Shown here: positions 55,058 to 62,134 of the stretch, piece by piece
Numbering within the stretch: the stretch's first letter is position 1
How the letters are laid out: every line of letters begins with the position of its first letter
DNA from: an uncultured Brevundimonas sp.
GTDB taxonomy: Bacteria; Pseudomonadota; Alphaproteobacteria; Caulobacterales; Caulobacteraceae
Direction: 5' to 3'
Length of the DNA: 64,000 nucleotides
Assembly (NCBI RefSeq): GCF_947305955.1
Contig: NZ_CAMZFB010000001.1
Span: 1 to 64,000, forward strand
Translations under genes and position numbers: made by a program
The notes under the pieces: generated by a model
The model's input: only the letters and a program-made list of their open reading frames with translations
Databases searched by the model: none
Told to the model about the DNA's origin: nothing

Positions 55058-55777
55058 ATGCGTCCATCCGAGCGCACCCCCGATCAAATGCGCGCCGTCA
55101 CCATCGAGACGGGCGTCACCCGCTATGCCGAAGGCTCGTGCATGGTCAGCTTTGGCCACACCAAGGTGCTGGTCACCGCCTCGGTCGAGGAAAAGGTGCC
55201 GGGCTGGATGCGTAACACCGGCAAGGGCTGGGTGACGGCTGAATACGGCATGCTGCCGCGCGCCACCCACACCCGTGGCCGCCGTGAAGCCGCCGCAGGC
55301 AAGCAATCGGGCCGCACGCAGGAAATCCAGCGCCTGATCGGCCGCTCGCTGCGCGCCGTGGTCGATCTGGAAGCTCTGGGCGAGCGTCAGGTGGTCGTGG
55401 ACTGCGACGTCATCCAGGCCGACGGCGGCACCCGCACCGCCTCCATCACCGGCGCATGGGTGGCCATGGCCATCGCCTTGAAGAAGATGGTCGAGGCCGG
55501 TGCCCTGACCAAGAGCCCGATCCTTGATCAGGTCGCCGCTGTCTCGTGCGGCATCTTTAACGACGTGGCCGTTCTGGACCTCGACTACGACGAGGATTCC
55601 ACCGCCGAGGCCGACAGCAACTATGTCCTGACCGGCGACGGCAACATCGTCGAAATCCAGGCCACCGGCGAAAAGCGCGGCTTCAGCCGTGCCGAGTTCG
55701 ACCAACTGTTCGCTCTGGCCGAAAAGGGCTGCACCGAACTGTTCGCCATCCAGAAGGCCGCCGTCGACGCGGCCTAA
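55058..55777 (+). CDS. rph: Ribonuclease PH
   Basis: 239-residue phosphorolytic 3' exonuclease that trims tRNA precursors. It has [20 protein letters not shown], the basic site [20 protein letters not shown] and the phosphate-site region [17 protein letters not shown]. Length equals the family norm. I use the ATG at 55058 (GAGG upstream) and not 55019. It is divergent from hrcA-grpE, the usual alphaproteobacterial order. Confidence 0.96.
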   Translation: MRPSERTPDQMRAVTIETGVTRYAEGSCMVSFGHTKVLVTASVEEKVPGWMRNTGKGWVTAEYGMLPRATHTRGRREAAAGKQSGRTQEIQRLIGRSLRAVVDLEALGERQVVVDCDVIQADGGTRTASITGAWVAMAIALKKMVEAGALTKSPILDQVAAVSCGIFNDVAVLDLDYDEDSTAEADSNYVLTGDGNIVEIQATGEKRGFSRAEFDQLFALAEKGCTELFAIQKAAVDAA

Positions 55778-55832
55778 GGCGGAACTGGCGATATGGCTGG
55801 GGCTTATCTTTCTGAACAAGGAAGGAAGCCCC

Positions 55833-56213
55833 ATGCCCCGTCAAGCCATCGCCCTTGTGTCGACGAGCCTGTTCGCGCTGATACTCAGTGCCTGCGACGC
55901 CCGCCCGTCTGACCCCGTCCCTACCCCTACAGTCCCACCGACAACGCCCGCCGCCGCCGCCGCCGAAACGACAGCCGCCATCCAGTCCGGCAGTTTGTCA
56001 CCGCAGGGCCAGCCACTCGAAAAACCGGTCACCTGTCGCGAAGAGATCGGAGACGCCGCTGCACAGGCGCTGGTGCGTCGCTGCATTGCCGTAAGCCCCG
56101 CGACACGACCGCCGTGCAACGTCGCCAATCCCTGCCAGATGATCGAGGACGAGATTAAACGCGGCTGCGACTTCTTCGGCCCCAACGAAAAACCCGCCGA
56201 GTGCACGAGCTGA
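55833..56213 (+). CDS. Small lipoprotein, Cys-containing C-terminus
   Basis: 126 residues, not recognised. The signal peptide and lipobox are ALVSTSLFALILSAC. A Pro/Thr/Ala-rich spacer follows, then a hydrophilic domain with several cysteines (VTCREEIGD, RRCIAVS, PPCNVANPCQMIEDE, RGCDFFG, AECTS), probably disulfide-bonded in the periplasm. The ATG at 55833 has AAGGAAGG upstream; the ORF track start at 55689 would overlap rph. Repeat array E begins 4 nt after the stop. Confidence 0.8.
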   Translation: MPRQAIALVSTSLFALILSACDARPSDPVPTPTVPPTTPAAAAAETTAAIQSGSLSPQGQPLEKPVTCREEIGDAAAQALVRRCIAVSPATRPPCNVANPCQMIEDEIKRGCDFFGPNEKPAECTS

Positions 56214-56216
56214 AAT

Positions 56217-56398
56217 GCGCTCAAGTCGTGAGGGACCGCGCCACGAACGTAGCGCACTAATAACGCGCTCAAGTCGTGAGTGACCGTGTCACGAACGTAG
56301 CGCACTAATAACGCGCTCAAGTCGTGAGTGACCGTGTCACGAACGTAGCGCACTAATAACGCGCTCAAGAGTGAGTGACCGCGTCGCGAACGTAGCAC
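56217..56398 (-). repeat. Tandem nested-hairpin repeats, array E (4 units, period 48)
   Basis: Units start at 56217, 56265, 56313 and 56361, exactly 48 nt apart, with the identical spacer ACTAATAAC. The outer stem is GCGCT / AGCGC and the inner stem GTGAC-CGT-GTCAC, with CTCAAGTCG on the left arm. Units 2 and 3 are identical, unit 1 carries a few changes, and unit 4 is degenerate at both stems. It lies between the small lipoprotein gene and the convergent pnp. Confidence 0.9.
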
Positions 56399-56427
56399 CC
56401 GACAGAAGGCAAAGCCTTTTGTCGCTC

Positions 56428-56474
56428 GATCAAAAAACCCCGCCGGACGAAGTCCGACGGGGTTCTTTTTGATC
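56428..56474 (-). terminator. Bidirectional terminator before pnp 3' end
   Basis: GATCAAAAA with AACCCCG...CCGGAC-GAA-GTCCG...CGGGGTT and TTTTTGATC form a long near-perfect hairpin with T-runs for both strands. A smaller hairpin, GACA-GAAGGC-AAA-GCCTTT-TGTC, precedes it at 56401-56423. Confidence 0.9.
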
Positions 56475-56487
56475 AAAAGATCAACTC

Positions 56488-58716
56488 TTAGTCGCGGCGC
56501 GGACGACGACCGCCACGGTCGCCACCTTCACGCTTCGAACGACCACCGGTGTCTTCCGAAAGCGGCGGCTCGCCACGTTCGGCACGCTCGGCGTTGATCT
56601 TGTCGGTGATGTCCTCGCCGGTGGCTTGGTCAACAACCTTCATCGACAGCTTGGTCTTGCCGCGATCGTCGAAGCCCAGGAATTTGACCTTGACCTCTTG
56701 GCCTTCCGAAACGACGTCCGCCGGATTGGCGACGCGTTCCAGAGCCATCTGCGACACGTGGACCAGACCGTCACGGGCACCGAAGAAGTTCACGAAGGCA
56801 CCGAAGTCGACAACCTTCACAACCTTACCGGTGTAGATGGTGCCCACTTCCGGCTCGGCAGCGATGGAGTTGATCCAGTCGCGGGCCGCGTCGATCTTTT
56901 CCTGCTCGTTGGCAGCGATCTTGATCGTGCCGTCGTCAGCGATGTCGATCTTGGCGCCGGTCTTTTCCACGATTTCGCGGATGACCTTGCCGCCCGAACC
57001 GATGACTTCGCGGATCTTGTCGACAGCGATCTTGATCGACTCGATCTTCGGAGCGAACTCGCCCAGCTCGGTGCGCGGAGCGTCCATGGCCTTCGACATT
57101 TCGCCGAGGATGTGGCTGCGGCCGGCGTGAGCCTGAGCCAGAGCCTGCTTCATGATCTCCTCGGTGATGCCCGGGACCTTGATGTCCATCTGCAGCGAGG
57201 TGATGCCTTCCGAGGTACCGGCGACCTTGAAGTCCATGTCGCCCAGGTGGTCTTCGTCACCCAGGATGTCCGACAGGATGGCGAACTCGCCCGACGGCTC
57301 CAGGATCAGACCCATGGCGATACCCGACACCGGACGGATCAGCGGAACGCCAGCGTCCATCAGGGCCAGCGACGAACCGCAGACGGTAGCCATCGAGGAC
57401 GAGCCGTTCGACTCGGTGATCTCCGACACCAGGCGTATGGTGTACGGGAAGTCTTCCTTCGACGGCAGCATCGGACGGATGGCGCGCCATGCCAGCTTGC
57501 CGTGACCGATTTCGCGGCGACCCGGCGAGCCCATGCGGCCAGCTTCACCGACCGAGTACGGCGGGAAGTTGTAGTGCAGCAGGAAGTTTTCTTTGTAGGT
57601 GCCGGTCAGGCTGTCGATGTACTGCTCGTCTTCGCCGGTGCCCAGGGTCGCAACGACCAGAGCCTGGGTTTCACCGCGGGTGAACAGGGCCGAACCGTGA
57701 GTGCGCGGCAGGACGCCGACTTCCGAAACGATCGGACGGACCTTGTCGAGGGCACGGCCGTCAACGCGGTGGCCGTTCTCGATGATGTCGCGGCGCAGGA
57801 CTTCGGCTTCGCATTCCTTGAAGGCGGCCGAGAATTTCGACGAGTCAACGCCGTCCGGATTCTCGTCGGTCTTCACCAGAGCTTCGGCAGCCTTTTGCTT
57901 GGCAGCATCGACGCCCGAACGGCGGTCGTACTTGCCCGGCAGCTTGTAGGCAGCCTTGATCTCTTCGCCGACCAGCTTCTTGATCGAAGCGACGACGTCC
58001 GAGTGGTCTTCAGCCTGGAAGTCGAACGGCTCCTTGGCGGCGTGCTCGGCCAGATCGATGATGGCGTCGATGACCGGCTGCATGCCCTTGTGGGCAAACA
58101 TCAGGGCTTCGAGCATCTTCTCTTCCGAAAGCTCCTTGGCTTCGGATTCGACCATCATCAGGGCGTCAGCCGTACCGGCGACGACCAGATCCAGAGCCGA
58201 CTCTTCCATCTGGGCGATGGTCGGGTTCAGCACCAGCTCGCCGTCGATCATGCCGACGCGGGCGCCACCGATCGGGCCCATGAACGGAACGCCCGACAGG
58301 GTCAGGGCAGCCGAAGCGGCAACCATCGACAGGATGTCCGGATCGTTTTCCAGATCGTGCTGCAGGACGGTAACGATGACTTGCGTCTCGTTCTTGAAGC
58401 CCTTGACGAACAGCGGGCGGATCGGACGGTCGATCAGACGCGAAACCAGCGTCTCCTTCTCGGTCGGACGGCCTTCACGCTTGAAGTAGCCACCCGGGAT
58501 CTTGCCGGCTGCGAAAGTCTTTTCCTGGTAGTTCACGGTCAGCGGGAAGAAGTCCATTCCCGGCTTCGGTGCACGACCGTAGACGACGGTGGCCAGAACA
58601 ACGGTTTCACCGTAGGTGGCCAGCACAGCGCCGTCAGCCTGACGGGCGATGCGACCGGTTTCCAGCGTCAGCGGGCGACCCGCCCACTCGATCGTCTTGC
58701 GTTTGATATCGAACAT
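56488..58716 (-). CDS. pnp: Polyribonucleotide nucleotidyltransferase (PNPase)
   Basis: 742-residue 3'-5' phosphorolytic exonuclease and degradosome component. It has two RNase PH-like domains (first [20 protein letters not shown]; second [20 protein letters not shown] and [16 protein letters not shown]), then a KH domain ([20 protein letters not shown]) and an S1 domain ([20 protein letters not shown]). The tail is basic and Arg/Gly-rich ([14 protein letters not shown]). Length is slightly above E. coli (711). It is downstream of rpsO on the same strand. Confidence 0.96.
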   Translation of the reverse strand: MFDIKRKTIEWAGRPLTLETGRIARQADGAVLATYGETVVLATVVYGRAPKPGMDFFPLTVNYQEKTFAAGKIPGGYFKREGRPTEKETLVSRLIDRPIRPLFVKGFKNETQVIVTVLQHDLENDPDILSMVAASAALTLSGVPFMGPIGGARVGMIDGELVLNPTIAQMEESALDLVVAGTADALMMVESEAKELSEEKMLEALMFAHKGMQPVIDAIIDLAEHAAKEPFDFQAEDHSDVVASIKKLVGEEIKAAYKLPGKYDRRSGVDAAKQKAAEALVKTDENPDGVDSSKFSAAFKECEAEVLRRDIIENGHRVDGRALDKVRPIVSEVGVLPRTHGSALFTRGETQALVVATLGTGEDEQYIDSLTGTYKENFLLHYNFPPYSVGEAGRMGSPGRREIGHGKLAWRAIRPMLPSKEDFPYTIRLVSEITESNGSSSMATVCGSSLALMDAGVPLIRPVSGIAMGLILEPSGEFAILSDILGDEDHLGDMDFKVAGTSEGITSLQMDIKVPGITEEIMKQALAQAHAGRSHILGEMSKAMDAPRTELGEFAPKIESIKIAVDKIREVIGSGGKVIREIVEKTGAKIDIADDGTIKIAANEQEKIDAARDWINSIAAEPEVGTIYTGKVVKVVDFGAFVNFFGARDGLVHVSQMALERVANPADVVSEGQEVKVKFLGFDDRGKTKLSMKVVDQATGEDITDKINAERAERGEPPLSEDTGGRSKREGGDRGGRRPRRD

Positions 58717-58910
58717 TTTTCTTCTTTCGTCTCCCGCGGGCGTATTCCCGTCGGGGGTGTGCGGAGCGTCAGGTCGTTCAGTCCTTCAGTCCCCGATAAC
58801 CTGACAGCCCTCTGCCGTCAGATCGGTGAAGAGGACCATTTCTCGCGGCCCTCGCGTCGGTTGCGCCGTTGCATCCCACGGCGCCGGGAAACGTGCATAC
58901 TAGGTGCGGA
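58717..58910. other. rpsO-pnp intergenic region
   Basis: The 257-nt spacer between rpsO and pnp contains the 11-bp hairpin listed separately near the rpsO end. The remainder shows no ORF. The pnp leader region is where PNPase/RNase III autoregulation occurs in E. coli, but I cannot define such a site here. Confidence 0.4.
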
Positions 58911-58942
58911 ACGAGGCGCGGACGTGACCGCCCGCGCCTCGT
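58911..58942 (-). promoter_or_regulatory. Strong hairpin between rpsO and pnp
   Basis: ACGAGGCGCGG-(10 nt)-CCGCGCCTCGT is a perfect 11-bp inverted repeat 32 nt after the rpsO stop, with no T-run following. It fits an RNase III-type processing hairpin or a Rho-dependent or weak terminator between rpsO and pnp. Confidence 0.6.
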
Positions 58943-58973
58943 GGAAATTCATCCGATCCGCAACCGGGGCGCC

Positions 58974-59243
58974 TTAGCGACGCAGGCCCAGCTTGGCGAT
59001 CAGCGCTTGGTAACGAGCGCTGTCCACCTTGTTCAGGTGGTCAAGAAGACGACGACGTTGCGAAACCAGCTTCAGCAGGCCGCGACGCGAGTGGTTGTCT
59101 TTCTTGTGGGTCTTGAAGTGCTCGGTCAGGTTGGCAATGCGCTCCGAGAGGATTGCAACTTGAACTTCAGCCGAACCGGTGTCGCCTTGCGAGCGAGCGT
59201 TTTCAGCAATGACTTCAGCTTTACGGGCAGCCGTAATCGACAT
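58974..59243 (-). CDS. rpsO: 30S ribosomal protein S15
   Basis: 89-residue S15, exactly the usual length. It has [40 protein letters not shown] and [12 protein letters not shown]. It binds the central domain of 16S rRNA early in 30S assembly. It lies between truB and pnp in the classic order. Confidence 0.97.
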   Translation of the reverse strand: MSITAARKAEVIAENARSQGDTGSAEVQVAILSERIANLTEHFKTHKKDNHSRRGLLKLVSQRRRLLDHLNKVDSARYQALIAKLGLRR

Positions 59244-59258
59244 CGTATGTCCTTTCTT

Positions 59259-59298
59259 GCCCTATCGCTCGCCTCGCGGAGGCTCGCTGTATGAGGGC
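59259..59298 (+). repeat. Single nested-hairpin repeat, locus F (degenerate)
   Basis: The outer stem GCCCT / AGGGC encloses the inner stem GCCTC-GCG-GAGGC, with GTATG where other copies have ACTTG before the right arm. Same layout and loop (GCG) as arrays A and B. It lies between rpsO and truB. Confidence 0.6.
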
Positions 59299-59332
59299 GC
59301 TAGACAACCTGAAAACGAGACAGGGTCTGTTC

Positions 59333-60265
59333 TCAGGTGAGGTTAAATACGCGGTCCGGCGCTAGCCGTCCGGCCTTGAGATTGCAGAGGCAAACCAGCG
59401 TCCCGTCGGAGTAGATTGCGACAGTCCCCTCGTCCGAACCTAGCCGGCTTTGGAGCTGTTCAACCTGCTTCGGCAGAAGAACGATGGGTCGTCCCTGTCT
59501 CAGAGAGAGGGCTTCCTGTTCCGTCACGGCCAGATCCGGGATGTCGTCCAGAGCGGTCGCCACAGGCAGAAGGCCTTCAGAGGCGGTGCCCTTATGCGCC
59601 AAATCCTCGAGAAAATCCAGTGTGACGGCGTTCTGTACGTTAAACGGCCCCACCATCTCGCGTCTAAGGACAGAAACATGCCCTTCGGCACCGAGAACGG
59701 CGGCAAGATCTCGCGCCAGCGACCGGACATAGACGCCCTTGCCCGTACGCATGGTGATTTCGACGTGGTCGGCATCGGGCGCGTCGGTCACGGCGGCCTC
59801 GTGGATCGTCACGCGACGGGATTTCAGTTCCACTTCAACGCCTTCGCGCGCCAGATCATAAGCGCGCTCGCCATTGACACGGATGGCCGAAAAGGCAGGC
59901 GGAACCTGATCGATCGTACCAACGAACTGCGGCAGGGCGGCTTTGACCTGTTCCACCGTCGGGCGCACATCCGAGCGTCCGATGATCGTACCCTCGCGGT
60001 CGATACTATCGGTGGAGATGCCCCAGTGGATGACGAAGCGGTAGATTTTCTGCGCGTCCATCATGAACGGCACGGTCTTGGTCGCCTCGCCCAGCGCGAT
60101 AGGCAGGATGCCGGAGGCCAGCGGATCGAGCGTACCCGCATGGCCTGCCTTCTGGGCGTTGAACAGACGGCGAACCTTGGTCACAGCCTCGGTCGAGCCC
60201 ATCTCATAAGGCTTGTCGAGGCAGATCCAGCCGTTGACGATCTCGCCCTTCTTGCGACGGGCCAT
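59333..60265 (-). CDS. truB: tRNA pseudouridine(55) synthase TruB
   Basis: 310-residue enzyme that makes pseudouridine 55 in the tRNA T-loop. It has GWICLDKPYEMGSTEAVTKV, the catalytic Asp in HAGTLDPLASGILPIALGEA, and KIYRFVIHWGISTDS. The C-terminal PUA-like region is short. Its ATG overlaps the rbfA stop (TGATG), so the two are probably translationally coupled. Confidence 0.96.
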   Translation of the reverse strand: MARRKKGEIVNGWICLDKPYEMGSTEAVTKVRRLFNAQKAGHAGTLDPLASGILPIALGEATKTVPFMMDAQKIYRFVIHWGISTDSIDREGTIIGRSDVRPTVEQVKAALPQFVGTIDQVPPAFSAIRVNGERAYDLAREGVEVELKSRRVTIHEAAVTDAPDADHVEITMRTGKGVYVRSLARDLAAVLGAEGHVSVLRREMVGPFNVQNAVTLDFLEDLAHKGTASEGLLPVATALDDIPDLAVTEQEALSLRQGRPIVLLPKQVEQLQSRLGSDEGTVAIYSDGTLVCLCNLKAGRLAPDRVFNLT

Positions 60266-60717
60266 CAGTCTTCCTGCGGCTCGTCTTTGGCCTTCAGGTC
60301 GGCCTGAATGCGCGGATCATTGAACAGGGCGTCCATATAACCGGCGGCATTGAAGCTCTTGTCGTGCAGGAAACGCAGTTCCGGCGTGTATTTCATGTCG
60401 ATGCGACGACCCAGCAGGCCGCGCACAAACTTGGAATGCTCGTTCAGAGCCTTCTCGACGTCTTCTTCCAGACCGTTGGTGTCGGCGGTCGTAACGCCCG
60501 CGCCCAGCGGCTCGACAAAGACGGTCGCGTGACGCAGGTCCGGGCTCATGCGGACTTCGGTCACGGTCAGCGAGACGCCCATCAGGGCCTCGTCGTGGAT
60601 TTCGTTTTCACGCAGCACATCGACCAGAGCGTGACGGATCAGCTCGCCCGCGCGCAGCTGGCGCTGGCTGGGACCTTGCGGGCCGGTGGCGTTGCGGGTG
60701 TGTTGTTTGCGGGCCAT
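60265..60717 (-). CDS. rbfA: Ribosome-binding factor A
   Basis: 150-residue KH-fold 30S maturation and cold-adaptation factor. It has QRQLRAGELIRHALVDVLRE, VSLTVTEVRMSPDLRHATVF and the kinked-helix region SKFVRGLLGRRIDMKYTPEL with RFLHDKSF. It overlaps truB by 1 nt. Upstream, two envelope-type genes separate it from infB, which is unusual for this cluster. Confidence 0.95.
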   Translation of the reverse strand: MARKQHTRNATGPQGPSQRQLRAGELIRHALVDVLRENEIHDEALMGVSLTVTEVRMSPDLRHATVFVEPLGAGVTTADTNGLEEDVEKALNEHSKFVRGLLGRRIDMKYTPELRFLHDKSFNAAGYMDALFNDPRIQADLKAKDEPQED

Positions 60718-60789
60718 TTGACCTGCCTCCTTCTTCTCGCGCCGCCGGGGATCGGACGCCGGCTGATGAACGCGAAGGGCGGGGTCTAG

Positions 60790-61485
60790 TCATTGTGGAC
60801 GCTCAAGTCCAGTTCGACCCTCGTTATAGCGCTCGATCGCATCGGTCAGAGACTGCGAGCGCAAGGCGCGGCCAACGGGGACGCTAATGCCGCCCGCATA
60901 AAGCACCTGCGCCATCCAGTGGTTACAGACATGGGCGACCGAGAACCGCTCACCCGAGGCCCAGAAGGTCGCTTCATAGGGCACATCATCAGCCAGTCCG
61001 TCAGCGGCGATCGGATCACCTGAGGCCGTACTGGAAAGGGTCTGCAACAGTCGCTGACGGACGCCCTCTATGCCCGCCTGATCAAGGGTGAAGGCCACGC
61101 CCTCATAGGGAAAGGGTTTATCCGGCTGCGTTCTGACCGGAATAAGCCTGACCACGGCGGGTGATCCGCCCGGCGTAAACAGGGCGCGAAGTCCGTCGGG
61201 GATGCGGTCCCGCACCGGTCCCTGTTCGCGATAGAAGCGGCTGTCGCCCCACCCGACCAGAAACCAGTCGCCTTCACCGCTTTGGGCCACGGCCTCTGAC
61301 AGGGCGTCGTCATAGGCCATCAGCACATGGCGCGGCACGGCCAGATCGGTGTGAAAACCGTTGTCCAAGAGATAAAGGGTCGCTACTGGCGCGCCCCGTT
61401 CGGGCGCGGCTTTCCAGTCAGCGCTCCACCAACCCGCCAATGCGGCCATCACCATCACGCCAATCAGGATCAGGCCGCGCCACAT
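60790..61485 (-). CDS. TIGR02117/DUF2459 family protein
   Basis: 231-residue protein with one N-terminal membrane helix (LILIGVMVMAALAGWW), followed by the family pattern LLDNGFHTDLAVPRHVL, WFLVGWGDSRFYRE and the Cys/His segment FSVAHVCNHWMAQVL. Members occur near PHB or envelope genes in some bacteria and resemble NlpC/P60-like or transglutaminase-type folds in outline, but function is unknown. It is preceded by the 175-aa exported protein with 3 nt between, so the two are likely co-transcribed. Confidence 0.82.
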   Translation of the reverse strand: MWRGLILIGVMVMAALAGWWSADWKAAPERGAPVATLYLLDNGFHTDLAVPRHVLMAYDDALSEAVAQSGEGDWFLVGWGDSRFYREQGPVRDRIPDGLRALFTPGGSPAVVRLIPVRTQPDKPFPYEGVAFTLDQAGIEGVRQRLLQTLSSTASGDPIAADGLADDVPYEATFWASGERFSVAHVCNHWMAQVLYAGGISVPVGRALRSQSLTDAIERYNEGRTGLERPQ

Positions 61486-61488
61486 GTC

Positions 61489-62016
61489 CTAGCGGTCCGA
61501 AGGCATCTCGCCCGAGGCATTGGGCAGGCTGGCCCACTCGCCCCGATAGCGATAGTTCAACGCCACGCAGTGGCGATATTTGCCGTCAGGCCAGATGCCG
61601 ACAGCGTGCATGGTGACCGGACGCCCCGAGCGGACACGGCCCACCACAAACCACGCCTCGGTCGATCCCGGACACAGGGCGCGCGACAGGGCAGGCCCGT
61701 CACCCTCGGGCAGGATGGCATAGATGTCGCCGCCCCTCGCCTCGGACGGCAATGCCTCGGCGATCCCTGACGGGGATGCGGTGCGGAAACTGGCCGAGCC
61801 ACGGGCCGAGGTGGAGAACAGGCCGCGCACGCGCGTGGCACCGAACAGGCCCCGCTCGACCTCAAGCGTAATGCCGCGCGTCAGGGACTGGGTCGTACGA
61901 TCCGCAGCGTCAAAGGCGTAGAAACGCGTGTCGGCCAGGGCGGGCGTCGACAGGCCCGAAATCATCAAAACCACAGCGCCAAGGCCGTATCGAAAACGCA
62001 TCCAGGACTTCCCCAT
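61489..62016 (-). CDS. Hypothetical exported protein
   Basis: 175 residues, not recognised. It has a signal peptide (MRFRYGLGAVVLMISGLSTPALA) and then a beta-rich domain: ADTRFYAFDAADRTTQSLTR, DIYAILPEGDGPALSRALCP, AWFVVGRVRSGRPVTMHAVG and KYRHCVALNYRYRGEW, with two cysteines. It probably resides in the periplasm. It is followed 3 nt later by the DUF2459 gene and preceded by the infB terminator, so this pair forms its own unit inside the ribosome-maturation cluster. Confidence 0.75.
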   Translation of the reverse strand: MGKSWMRFRYGLGAVVLMISGLSTPALADTRFYAFDAADRTTQSLTRGITLEVERGLFGATRVRGLFSTSARGSASFRTASPSGIAEALPSEARGGDIYAILPEGDGPALSRALCPGSTEAWFVVGRVRSGRPVTMHAVGIWPDGKYRHCVALNYRYRGEWASLPNASGEMPSDR

Positions 62017-62068
62017 GATCTGGCCCCCCGCTGCAATCTGGGGGAGCGATCTTTGTCATGCAACCCAA

Positions 62069-62102
62069 AGAAAAAGGCGCGGTACCTTTCGATACCGCGC
62101 CC
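62069..62102 (-). terminator. Terminator of infB
   Basis: GGCGCGGTA-(8 nt)-TACCGCGCC is followed on the minus strand by TTTTTC, 34 nt after the infB stop. It sits upstream of the hypothetical/DUF2459/rbfA genes. Confidence 0.9.
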
Positions 62103-62134
62103 TTTGATCCTGTTCACTGTGGAACAACCGCACC

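Noticed and set aside
55841-56476. Minus-strand ORF with a repeated 16-residue peptide (LLVRYVRDTVTHDLSA)
   Set aside because: The repetition comes from the 48-nt hairpin array whose period is a multiple of three. There is no start signal or domain, so this is an artefact of the repeat.
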